NCBI RefSeq assembly: GCF_009730915.1
Contig: NC_052475.1
Span: 25,357,016-25,421,015, forward strand
DNA from: Dioscorea cayenensis subsp. rotundata
Taxonomy: Eukaryota; Streptophyta; Magnoliopsida; Dioscoreales; Dioscoreaceae
Length of the DNA stretch: 64,000 bases
Reading direction: 5' to 3'
This document shows, piece by piece, positions 1-10,580 of the stretch (position 1 is its first letter; each line of letters starts with the position of its first letter). Below the pieces are notes generated by a model that was not told the origin of the DNA, ran no database searches, and worked only from the letters and a program-made list of their open reading frames with translations. A program made the translations under genes and the position numbers.

Positions 1-124
1 TTGACGGTGAGCTGTATATTTTTGTGTTATAAAAATACTGAATTAAGGCTTGTCTATGGAATAGTTTATAGGTGGAGTTTTTGCAAGCATGAATAATTAT
101 CTAGTCCATGTATTTTTCTCGCAG

Positions 125-557
125 GTGATGGACAAACATCTAAGTATTCTTGCTAAACAACATTTTGAAACACGCTTCCTCAAAATTCATGCTGAGAAGA
201 GTCCCTTCCTCACTGAGAAGCTTAGGGTTGTTGTTCTACCTACACTTGCTCTTGTAAAGCATGCGAAAGTAGAAGACTATGTGGTATGAGACTGTATCTT
301 TATCAACGTCACTGTTAAATCCTTGTTTGTTCTCTCTCTTCCTCTCTGAATCCAGCTGAAAATGCATTTCATTTCAGGTCGGCTTTGATGAGCTCAGGGG
401 CACTGATGAATTCAGCACAGAAGAATTGGAGGAAAGGCTTTCTAAGTCTGAAGTCATCTTTTTTGAGGGAGAGGGCTCTGCAAATCAATCGAAGCCCGCC
501 ACAGCTAAGAGAAGTGTCCGGCAATCAGAAAGTTCAAATTTATCTGATTCTGATTAG
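125..557 (+). CDS. Thioredoxin domain-containing protein 9 homologue (phosducin-like), 3' part
   Basis: This is the C-terminal part of a TXNDC9/phosducin-like thioredoxin-fold protein; the 5' exons lie outside the window. Family members are cytosolic partners of the CCT chaperonin that modulate tubulin and actin folding (known of the family). Two exons are visible: 125-283, after a cag acceptor, and 378-557, joined in phase 0 across a 94-nt GT-AG intron. The text MDKHLSILAKQHFETRF, then RVVVLPTLALVKH with the cis-proline of the thioredoxin fold, then VGFDELRGTDEFSTEELEER, is typical of the plant orthologues. The protein ends in an acidic Ser/Asp tail (SESSNLSDSD) and a TAG stop. The active-site region is not in the window. 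The frame is clean throughout. Its 3' end faces the 3' end of the minus-strand gene at 887-1231. Confidence 0.88.
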
Positions 558-886
558 TTTGATCATATTCGTTTATTGTCTGTTGCTTGAGGATTCAGAT
601 AATTTTTATGGCTTTATTACCTGCTTTGTAAACATTGGAAGCTTGTGGCCTGCAACTGCCCTCCATGTTTGTCTTGTTGTATATTCCACTCAGTTATCTA
701 TGAGTTCAACTAATTAATCAGAGTTGCAAAGCATTCTATGATGTTTTATGGTTGTGTACCGACAATTAAATTGATAAGCCAGTGTAGAGATCCCATTATT
801 TTAGATGTGAACATCAAACATTTTATTTAAGCATCATCATCCGCTGATACACATATAGATGTCGTACTTCGAAGGGACATGTTTGT

Positions 887-1231
887 TCAGGTAGGTTTCA
901 AGGTACTAAGCCTTCGGAAATCATACTTTAGATGAGTACGTTTGATGAAATCCAGAGCTTGAGAATTGATATCTTCTGCTTCTTCAGGTTTATTCTCGTT
1001 CTTGATCTCTACCTCGACCTTGTCCTCATACCATTCAAGGTGCTCGACCCGGCCGAACAGCCCAGGCCGGTACTTGTCACTTGGTTCCATGTATTTCTTC
1101 TCCTCAAGTTGAGATTCTTGTTGGCTTTTCATGGCATTGCCCCTTTCAGCCTTGAACATCAAGGGAGAGAGATTGGTTGCAGATTGACCATCAGCGAAGG
1201 CAACATGCTTGTGCTCAAATGATCTTGGCAT
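887..1231 (-). CDS. Hypothetical 114-aa plant protein
   Basis: An intact single-exon reading frame of 114 codons with an ATG start. A TATA-like box lies about 70 nt upstream on the same strand (1302-1309). The product is hydrophilic and charged, with no signal peptide or membrane segment. Its middle has an acidic/lysine stretch (EVEIKNENKPEEAED). The tail DINSQALDFIKRTHLKYD weakly recalls the C-terminal motif of plant DUF761/DUF4408 proteins (DVNxRAxxFIxxF), but I cannot confirm this. The shadow frame on the plus strand (932-1222) looks like antisense noise because it is a run of hydrophobic residues without family features. The function is unknown. Confidence 0.5.
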   Translation of the reverse strand: MPRSFEHKHVAFADGQSATNLSPLMFKAERGNAMKSQQESQLEEKKYMEPSDKYRPGLFGRVEHLEWYEDKVEVEIKNENKPEEAEDINSQALDFIKRTHLKYDFRRLSTLKPT

Positions 1232-1301
1232 TGTGTTTGGGTTAATTTAGCACACTCTGTTTCTTTGTTTTCTCTAATATGAGACTATAGCATGGATGTC
1301 C

Positions 1302-1309
1302 TTATATAT
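1302..1309 (-). promoter_or_regulatory. Putative TATA box of the 887-1231 gene
   Basis: Minus-strand TATATAAG about 70 nt upstream of the ATG at 1231, a normal plant spacing. It supports the minus-strand orientation of that gene. No experimental evidence. Confidence 0.4.
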
Positions 1310-1794
1310 TCATAGAAAGATAATATTCTTAGGTGATAAAACTGCATCTAATGCTTCTTTTGTCATTTCAAAGCATCTATTCTCTTCTTTTTATTCCTCC
1401 AACTTCATCAAATAATTGTTGAGCATGATGAAAATTTACATCACATTGAAGTGATACTAGATGTAATTGAGATTCTAGATTCTCTTCTAGAGCATTGAAG
1501 TTGTATTCTTTTTCTCTTCTCTTATACATTAAAATGAGAAACAAATACCTATTCTTCTTCTAATATCTGAGTCCATGTTTTTGGTTTAAAATCAGTTAAA
1601 CAAAGCCAGAATATAAAATGCTTGACAAGCCAAGTTTTACTGGACATTAGTCTGACAATGGATCAAGCTTGTCTTGTAAAATTAAGGAGACACATATTTC
1701 AAATGTTTAAGAGATACTAATTAAGCATCTTAACCAGAATAGAACTCTACAACAATAGGTGATCAAGTCATCCCAAAATTTACATTTCAAACTA
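1310..1794. other. Intergenic, AT-rich
   Basis: No coding, RNA or clear repeat signal. It probably contains the upstream region of the 887-1231 gene. Confidence 0.5.
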
Positions 1795-1995
1795 CTTACT
1801 AAAATTACTAGGTGTGTGTATCTATGGTGTTTGATCCAAGTAGTAGAAATTTCAATCGTTTAAACAAAGGTTATGAGTTCGAATTATGGGAAAAAAACAT
1901 ATCTTTTTATTGGAAAAAACTCAATAAAGCTCCAAGTATTTTATCCCAAATTAGTTTAGAATACGTGCCTTTTAAAAAACTAATGGATCGAGCAT
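1795..1995 (+). repeat. Candidate tRNA-derived SINE, family B (degenerate)
   Basis: A stretch with a tRNA-like head: gatccaagtagtagaaat resembles an A-box region and gttatgagttcgaatta resembles a B box (GGTTCGANTC). A non-tRNA body with short A-runs follows. The head resembles, on the other strand, the segment at 26170-26300 (shared order: ccaagtgattagaga, then gtttaaacaaa, then ttcgaatt). Boundaries are approximate and no target-site duplication was found. It could also be unrelated AT-rich DNA. Confidence 0.35.
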
Positions 1996-3719
1996 CAAGC
2001 ATCTAAAAGTAAAACAAAAAATACCAAATGTCTAGGATAAAGACATTAATACTAATGATAACCATATCGACTACCACATATCCACATAACTGCATGATAG
2101 TTTATAGTACCTCAAATGGACTGACAAAGACTTAAAACACACTTATCTTTGGTGATGAGCAGTGAAAACCTTGCCAAAAATGAAACTAGTTAGTTTGAGC
2201 AAGTAATCAAGTGAGTTTCTGGTGTAAGAATTATCAATTATGGCACCTCATAATGCATGCGCTTTTCATTATGAACATCTCATTTTATATTCTTATTAAT
2301 TTTTAAAATTAACAATTTTTTACTTATTTTAATAGTCCTATTTTAAAATAATGAGACTAGTACCTTTTGTTCATGTGTGTTTTGTCGTAGGACTTGCCTC
2401 ATCAACAAATAATTCAACTGAGTCCATGTTTATGTAGCAATTGCTGTCATGTCACTGTGATATATTAATAACCTTTAACACATTGAATATTAGCTTTTGA
2501 CTATCCACATGATTATTATTAAAGGTTTGTATATCTTGATTTATTTTGGATCAAATTATCTTCACAGTCAAAAAGAGAAGTTAAGTAAGTTTAAATATTC
2601 TGATAATTAATCTATTACAGTAAATAAGTTTAAATCTAATACAGAACATGGATAGTTTGGCCATATTTTACCTTTTTTTTTTTTAATTTCCCATTATATA
2701 TATCCTTCATCCAACGTAATTTTTAATGATTAGGATAAAATATGCCATAACTCAAATTTTAAGATATAGCACGCCATCAAATTGTTATTTATTTTTATTT
2801 AATAAAAATAGATAGATTGCAAAATTTATTAGCGTCGCATCAATTGTCCTCTTTAATATGTCACAGCTTCAATTACTGTAATGAATGAGGAACATATTAT
2901 GGTTTCCATTTTTAAAAAAATATACAGCAACTTAGGACTCAGTATTTGTGTGGGATACCTAGCTATGAAATAAATACCATAATAGATCTCTCTGGAAAAA
3001 ATAAATAAATAAAATAAAATTATCATCATGACTAGACTATTCTGGTTGGTCTATATATGCAAAGGTTCGCTATATATGGAATAGTGTGTCTCTATTTCCA
3101 AATTCCAACCCACTTTTGCTTGGTTTGAATTTCAAAGTTTTATTTTATTTTATTTTTTGGGTTCATGACTTTTCACTTCAAGAAATTGATACCCTTTCCT
3201 TCTCAAGTCCAAACAAAACTATTTAATGAAGTGCGAAATGTTTGTCATGAATGATTAAGTTAATTAGTAAATTAATCTCAATTATATGTTCATGAGGCAA
3301 ATTTCAAGTTCTATTAGCTCAATCAATCTTAATTTAGTTTTAGTTTTGGGCCCATGGATGATGGATTCACCAATATGAAATACTAAAATTTCTAGAAAAA
3401 AAATTGATTTTTTCTGAAAAATATTTTTTTGGTATGGATAAGAACTCAAATGCAAAACTATAATTTGTATATATAACTAAAGCGGCGACTAGTTAAATCA
3501 ATTTATGTTGATTTATTTAATTTAATTTAATTTTTATATATATATCTATAAGATTATAGATTTTTTTAAAAAAGATGTATAAATCATAATTATTTAAAAA
3601 TAGAAAGACAACAAAAATAACAATATGACTCTACAAAAGCAAAATAAACAAATAATGCTAAAATTGAAAAGAAAATATTCAGCAAAATGAAAGTGAAAGA
3701 CAAGACTGACATAAAGCAA

Positions 3720-3745
3720 ATATATATATATATATATATATATGA
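3720..3745. repeat. (TA)n microsatellite
   Basis: Uninterrupted TA dinucleotide run of about 13 units. Confidence 0.95.
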
Positions 3746-5444
3746 TAAAAATACTGTAATAATAAACTGGGACAACAAACAACACTTCAAGGGAAGCAAA
3801 AATCTTAAACACCTAGTAGGGAAGGATCATCTGTTATAGGTAATATTAGTGGATCAATAAAGCTAAGATTACATTTAATCAGTGGGATAACTTCTTCTAG
3901 TCTTGTTGTTTTGTCAGCCAAGGTTACATTAATTCAAACAATTAGCATGTGATTGATTTTGTAAATCATCAAAGATACAAAGATATTGTGTAATTAAAAT
4001 TAGGATTATTTTTTTTAGTAAAATATTCCAACAAATTTCACATATAAGAAATGCCCTCCAATAGGCACACTAATTTTCACTCAATTTAACCAAACACCCT
4101 TAAAAGTAGAGGAATGGTGCTCAAATTTTACAAGCATGTTGATAATTTAGAAGCAATTACCATATGGTTTCTAAAGATTGATAGCAGAACACACAAACAG
4201 GTGTTAAGAGCCTTGTTTATTTGAAGTTACAATATTATTGTCCCATATTAACAAGTTAAAAAAATCAACCAAATTTCAATAGATGAGAGACTTATAAGTG
4301 TTTGTTAAGAAGAGCAATTACTGTTCAGTATATATGATAAGTGAAAGAAATATACAACAATGAATGATATATAATTGAATATGCTATACCCAGCCATCCA
4401 TGCAAATGTGTGTACGTGGGAATATAGATAGGTCTTTGGAGGGTGAGGCTGCCTGCTCTTAAAACCCCTAGATCTAGAAGCCATAGCTACAGAAAACCTA
4501 GATGAGACAAGTCCATGTGACAAATCCTTGGTTTCCAAACCCTAAACCATCCCAGCTGAACACATGGAGCCAGACATAAATGTCTTGGATCATGACTGCC
4601 AAAAAGTCCATTCTCTGAGAAAAGAAACAAAAACTTCATACCCTCCTTACATTCCCTTCATACACAGTTCATGTCCACTGTTACGTCCTTAATAAATATT
4701 TTTTTTTATGTAGTTTGCATGCAAGGGCAGGGGAACAACTTCTGATGGCCGCCAGTGTAATCATTCAAAATGATAGTCATGCAGACACCTACAAAACCCC
4801 CCTTTTTACCTTCCTCTCACTTCAAACTATTGGGTATTACCATATATCTCAAACACGCAATATTAATATGTAGACATATATATATACACACTCCCAGGCC
4901 ACATCAATCAAATGCCAACTACCCAAAAAACAAAGAAGCACACATTAATATCTTGGAAATAGACGAGTGGTAATTAATTACTATGACTGTGAGAGCTCTC
5001 TCTTAGCTGTCATACATATACATGATATATATATATATATTTTTTATATATATTTATAGAAAGAGAGCAGAAATATACTAAATAACACAGAGACAACTAA
5101 AGTCAAACCTATGGACATACAACAGTGCAGCTAGATATACATACATGCAAGCGCATGTGTGCAAGACCGACATTAAAAAAAGGCAAGACAAGAAGCCGCC
5201 TCTAACTCACTCCTTAACCAGTTCCATATTCCCTCTTCTCTTGTTTGCTCTCTGCCACCTCATTAATGGCGGGTCGGGTGTGCTGTGCTGTGCTCTGTTT
5301 TCCTTTTACATGGAATGAGAAGGGACCTCTCCCGCCATTGGGAAACTCAAAGGCTCAGCGACAACAAAATCATACTCTTGTCCCATGCACGCGCGCCCCT
5401 GCACGGCCATCCATCCATCCTATTATTCCTTCTCATCACCTCAA

Positions 5445-5445
<1 letters not shown>

Positions 5446-5490
<45 letters not shown>
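5446..5490. repeat. (ATT)15 microsatellite
   Basis: Pure ATT trinucleotide run about 260 bp upstream of the ERF start codon. The apparent Ile/Leu-rich open frames across it are artefacts of the repeat. Confidence 0.95.
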
Positions 5491-5492
<2 letters not shown>

Positions 5493-5712
5493 CATCATCA
5501 ATAATATTTACGTTAAACCACACTCTCTTTAATTAATGCCCCTATTAATACTCAACAATATAAGTTACAATCATATATAATAATATTAATAATAATAGTA
5601 GAGTGGGGGTGCAGCTATAGCCGTTAGGAATTTCTATTGTTGTGATATATGCCTTTGCATGAATGTATCAATCAAAGCAGTACTAACTATCCCACTCCTC
5701 CTGTAAAACCTC

Positions 5713-5720
5713 TATAAATA
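5713..5720 (+). promoter_or_regulatory. TATA box of the ERF gene
   Basis: TATAAATA 37 nt upstream of the ATG at 5757. This implies a very short leader, or that translation starts near the 5' end of the transcript. Confidence 0.6.
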
Positions 5721-5756
5721 CCTCATCACTAGCTTCATCACCGTTCAAGAAGAGAG

Positions 5757-6730
5757 ATGGAAGAAGTGAACCACAATAACAAGAAGTACAATGGCAAGAG
5801 AGGTGCAGTGGCTGGAGGAGCAGTGCAGCCGAGCAAGGAGGGAATGAGGTACCGAGGAGTTAGACGCCGGCCTTGGGGCCGTTACGCGGCTGAGATACGT
5901 GACCCTCAGTCTAAGGAGCGGCGCTGGCTTGGCACCTTTGACACGGCTGAGCAAGCTGCCTGCGCTTATGACATCGCTGCAAGAGCCATGCGTGGACTCA
6001 AAGCACGTACTAACTTCCATTACCCTTCCATTCCTAATCCCAACCATGCCTGGAGCTCCTTCTTCAACTGATACTTTGCTTCTCCCTCATCTTCGTCATT
6101 CTGACTGGTCATGGCCTGCCATTTCTAACCTTCACTCTAATTCCACTGCTTCTCCTTCTTTCAACACTCTTCTTCTTCGCAACCTCATTAATAGTTCCTC
6201 TTCTTCTTCTTCCTCCTCCTCCTCCTCTTTTGGTGCAAGTTCCTGTTAGTGTTGTGCCTTGTTCTTCTGTTTCTACTAATGATGTGTGTTGTGGTGCTGA
6301 TGAAAATTTCATGGCTGCTGCTCCTCCAGATTGGCCTCTACTTCTGCAGGGGCAGCAGCCAAGTCGTTGCACTCAAGCAGCACCAGTTTCCGAGGTTGTA
6401 CCATCAGCATGGGACTGCTCTGACTTCTTTCCAGTTGAGTCTCCGGATTCCGGGCTCCTCCAAGAGGTCATTAATGGCTTCTACCCACGGCCAGAGAAGA
6501 CCATCACCACTCCTGCAGATGGCTTTTTGAACTCGAAGAATGATCAAGTGAACTTTGGAATGGATGTTGATCAGCAGCAGGTCATGCAGGAAGGTGTGGC
6601 GCCCATAAATCCTTTAGGATATTATGGCAACCCTAATGATCTCCCCATGGTCTCTGATGGCTTGCTTGAAGACATCATTCAGTATCCGGACTTGTTTGAG
6701 TTTTTCTCTGCTAAGTTACACAAGACTTGA
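5757..6730 (+). CDS. AP2/ERF transcription factor, DRN/DRNL (ESR1/ESR2)-like, spread over three frames
   Basis: A single-exon ERF gene. The first frame (5757-6071) encodes [10 protein letters not shown] and then a complete AP2/ERF domain at residues ~31-90: [50 protein letters not shown]. The Ala and Asp of ERF-type DNA recognition (GCC-box binding) are present. The middle part ([13 protein letters not shown] plus a Ser run) lies in the next frame up to about 6249. The C-terminal part ([20 protein letters not shown], and [13 protein letters not shown] just before the stop at 6730) lies in the third frame. The motif order, including SGLLQE[IV], matches DORNROSCHEN-LIKE/ESR2, regulators of shoot and organ initiation. 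Both frame changes are net +1, near 6025-6105 and 6195-6260. No GT-AG intron would join the frames without cutting the AP2 domain. Either the gene is broken or the sequence carries surplus bases. Confidence 0.8.
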
Positions 6731-8463
6731 TCATATCACTAGCTTATGAATGTTTTCAGTTAAATTTAAGATTTAGGTTTCTCTTATTCTCATCTACTAT
6801 TTCATGCTCTGATCCTTGTATCTTTCATGAACTTTGACAACAAATTAACATGAGTTACTCTTGATGTCTCTGCTAAGGTACATAACATAATATATATATA
6901 TATATTAATATATCCATGTAGCAAAAGTGGCAACTGCACCACTTTTTAAGTTGGTATTTTTGCTGTACATGGACCAACAACCATATCTCCTGTGATACCA
7001 ATTCCTATTCCTTGCCATCAAATCCGCAGAGATGTCTATAAAACATGCTTTTAAATACCTACCCTTTAAAACATGCGAAAATCCCTGCGATTCCAGTCCC
7101 TTTCTTTCTTGTAGCTCTTTTATTAGCAACTTTAATTAGTTCGTTGCCATATGAATTACTTATATATATATATATATACTTCACCATCAAATCAGTCATT
7201 CTCATCAACCAGGGAAACACTAGATGAACAGAGAGTGACAAAAAGATGCTCTTCTCTACTTGTATATCTGTTTAATTGTTTCTATAGTTCAATTTATGAA
7301 CCAATATATCCATTTTGACAATGGAATGATACGCTCGTACAAGACTATGATGTTGGAATTAATAGAAATATTATTACTTGAAGTTGACCAAAAGAAAGAA
7401 CTGAGATCCGGAAATCACTTTCCTTTATTTAGAAGTCTTTTCTTGTAAAGTATATTTAAGAGAAAGGCTGGCCTTGTCGGGGCCTTTTTATTCGCAATGT
7501 GTGCGTACAGTGTTTCAGATACCATTTTTTTCAATGGATTTGATCTTTATTCAATTTGGCATTAGATGATTGACATGGTTTGTACTCTTACTACACATCC
7601 ATTCTGCTTGATTCTTATTCCAAGGATGTTGTTACTAATGTATTGTTTTGCTTAATTGCACTTAAACGTACATATATAATTCATATTTCTTCATATTATC
7701 TGGTGAAGTTACTAGATGCATGCATATATATATATATATATATATATCATTGTCCTTGATTTGAATCAACGTATAAGAAACTTTTAATTTTGTAATATTA
7801 AGAGTCTTAGCATGAAAATGAATGTGGTTATAATCAAGTCAGCGGTTATTAAACTCATTAATTAGTTGAACCAATGGCCACTGATCTAGAAGACAACGGT
7901 AAACTCTCCATCATTAATCATTTCAGTGCTCAACGTTTAATACATAGATCAATAGATAGATAATTTTTATATTCAACTTATGTATGTGCACATTAATAAT
8001 AGACTAAGAAGTTCTACGTACGAATTATATGAATTAGAATAGATAGAAAAAATGGCAAACTGTCCTCAACAAGGAACAGGAACAGGAACATAGACTAAGA
8101 TAGCTAGTTAAGTTTCAACTATATATGAAGGACTTTTTCCGTAAAGGACTTGGCCAGTGTACAGTCTTTGTTGTGAATAATAAATAATATACATATATAT
8201 ACATATATATGTTTGTATAAATTGTTGGGATGACTTAAACCGCATTCGGTGGACAGCACACTTGCAGAGTGGAGGGAGCACTTTAAAACCGGCCGCTTTG
8301 AAAACTCTCGTTAACATGAATATACACCCTTTGAGGTGTGTGCACCGGAGTTGAATGACCGGGTAAAACTTCATACACACTAGAATGAATAAACCAAAGC
8401 TTTATTGACACCGGTGAGAGCCATTACCGAATAAAAATGGAAAGAAGAAACTACAACGCATAA
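6731..8463. other. Intergenic, AT-rich, downstream of the ERF gene
   Basis: No supported gene. It holds TA runs near 6890-6905, 7160-7180 and 7725-7748. A more GC-rich island at about 8220-8440 has an 90-codon minus-strand frame without recognisable features; it may be a relic of an old insertion. Confidence 0.45.
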
Positions 8464-9258
8464 GGGCGTGTTTGGTTCGCCGAAGTGGAGACCGAAGTGA
8501 CGGAAGTGGGAGTTGATGTGACACTTCCACTTGTTTGGTTCACTCGAAGTGAGGTCAAGACGGAAGTTTGCTACTCCAAAACCTTCCACTTCATCTTTGA
8601 CTTTGGGAAAATTTTTGACCAGTGGGGACTTGCTGTTTCACTTTCACTACGTGAGTTTAGCATGAGTGATTAAAAATCACCCATTTTATTTATTTTATTT
8701 TTTTCTATGGTTTATTTTTTTATTTTTTTATAATATTTTATTTTTTTTATCCTTTTTTTATCTTTTTATCGTTTTTATCATTTTTTTATCTTTTTATTTT
8801 ATTATTTTTATCTTTTTATTTTTTTATCTGCTATTGTTTCTTTTTAATTAATTAATTATTTTTTTATTGTTTATAAAAAAATATTTTTTTATTGTTTTAA
8901 TTTTTATCTTTTATTTTTTTATCTCGTTATTATTTTTAATTATTTAATTATTTTTTTATTGTTTATAAAAAAATATTTTTTTAAAAATTATAATTTTAAA
9001 TAATTATAAAAGTCTCAATCCAACAAAGTATAAAATGAGTAACTTCACCCATGACGTGAAGTGATGAGTAGAAGTTCATTTCCATCATTTTCTAAATTTT
9101 AACTTCCACTAATTAAACAAAAAAAGTAGTTAGTGATTTGACACTTCTCTTTCAACCAAACACATGGAGCCCAACACTCAACTGAAACTTTCACTCGATC
9201 GAGTGGCGACTTCAAGACTTGCACCACGTTTGGGACTACTTCCGAGCCAAACGCACCC
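8464..9258. mobile_element. Tourist-like (PIF/Harbinger) non-autonomous DNA element, 795 bp
   Basis: The left end gggcgtgtttggttcg at 8464 and the inverted right end (read on the minus strand: gggtgcgtttggctcg) at 9258 form an imperfect terminal inverted repeat. Both sides are flanked by TAA (8461-8463 and 9259-9261), the 3-bp TTA/TAA target duplication typical of PIF/Harbinger elements. Both arms carry extra internal gtttggtt motifs. The core (about 8680-9000) is a T-rich simple sequence with no coding capacity. A hAT origin is unlikely because no 8-bp duplication is seen. The element would need a transposase in trans. Confidence 0.8.
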
Positions 9259-9261
9259 TAA

Positions 9262-10580
9262 GCTTTAAATATAAGAGGAGGTCACACAATGAGTGAAATC
9301 TAACTGCTTAATCAGGTATGAGATTGTTAATTATTTGACCGAAATCAATGAAAGAATTAAAAAAATCAAGACTGTATTTGACGGTTATGACGAAGTCCTC
9401 CAATTTGAATATTTTACCGTTCAAACTTAACAGTCCGAGCCAACCACAAATGATGACCAATATTTCTAAGAAAGAAATTAAGGTAGTGATTTTCCTAAAA
9501 CAATTGAAGCTTGATAATTATTACAAAAATTATCTCACATGGCCACCACAAAAAAAAAAACACTTGACTTATATGTGAAAAGTTAAAAGTGTGACTCTCT
9601 CCTGTGTTTCAGAAATTTATCCACATTGTAAAAAAAAATTTAAATAAATTTTTTTTTTGAAATAGAGTCCATGGTTAAAAAATGTAAGCTTGGCAAATGC
9701 ACATGAAGCTTGAATTCTTTTTAAAATAATAAAAAGTGTTTGTGCTACAGTGACTTATCCAGATTGTATAAAAAAAAACCTCAAATATAAAAAAGATTAA
9801 AAAACGAAAAAATTGAAATAGAATCCACCGTTCAAGTGTAAGCTTGGCAAGTGTCCATAGAAGCTTAAGATCTTTTAACTTTGAGGATTAAAACTAATTT
9901 TCATTTTTTGTACTGTAAAAGTGTTGAATATGGTCGTTTTAATTCATGACGGCAGGAGAACAAACAAATGACACATGACTTAAAAAGCCTGTTTTCTTTT
10001 TAAATCATGTTCCATGTCATGCTGGTGATGTGAAATAGTTGCCGATGTGACATGCTTTGCCGCCCCCACCATTCCATGCCAATAACCACGTCTGTAATTT
10101 GTTCTCTTTAACTTGATGTTCTTATTAATCCCACTTAATTAATCATTGTGGTTTTCTCTTTTAATAATATAATTAAACACTAAAATAAAGAAGGAAAAAA
10201 AAAACTTTTTTAATATTTTAAAAACCCCATCAGGCAAACTGAGCCCACCACGTACCAGGCATGATGTGCAACGAAATGCATGTGGGTCACGTGGAATGAG
10301 TACAAGAGCCGTGTGTGCTGATATGGTTCATGGCCCATGAACCATGTTACACCATGCCATCCATAAAGTCATGAAATGCAAAAACCTTTTTCATCGGTGC
10401 ACCTTATTCACCATTATGACTCAAATAAATCACGTCCATACGTTTGCCTAAATTAAATAATATACATTTAAATCATTTCAGTGCGTCACACGCTAAAATT
10501 TTGGAATAAATTCCTGGCATAGGGATAAAATATCCCAATGGCATATATACTTAAATTGACAAAACATTAAATGCATTTTA
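9262..10580. other. Intergenic
   Basis: No gene seen. Two segments (about 9590-9730 and 9750-9870) share the order cttatccacattgta / poly-A / aatagagtcca-ggtt / gtaagcttggcaagtg-ccat, so they look like a diverged local tandem duplication of about 150 bp. Confidence 0.45.

Larger units (their letters stand above)
1996..5700. other. Long AT-rich intergenic region upstream of the ERF gene
   Basis: No gene I can support. It holds TA and ATT microsatellites, poly-T tracts and short palindromes. At 4305-4538 (minus) a 77-codon frame exists without family features. A telo-box-like aaaccctaaacc occurs near 4540. From about 5170 the base composition becomes mixed, as expected of the ERF promoter. Confidence 0.5.

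Noticed and set aside
4305-4538. 77-codon minus-strand frame with a basic stretch (SRSRGFKSRQPHPPK)
   Set aside because: Considered as a small signalling peptide; it has no signal peptide and no match to peptide families I know.
5245-5536. Two open frames ending in Ile or Leu runs
   Set aside because: Produced by the ATT microsatellite; no conserved text.
8108-8380. 90-codon minus-strand frame in a GC-rich island
   Set aside because: Ends in a TA-run translation and has no domain; possibly insertion debris.
8666-8851. Phe/Leu/Ile-rich open frame
   Set aside because: Translation of the T-rich core of the MITE; simple sequence.
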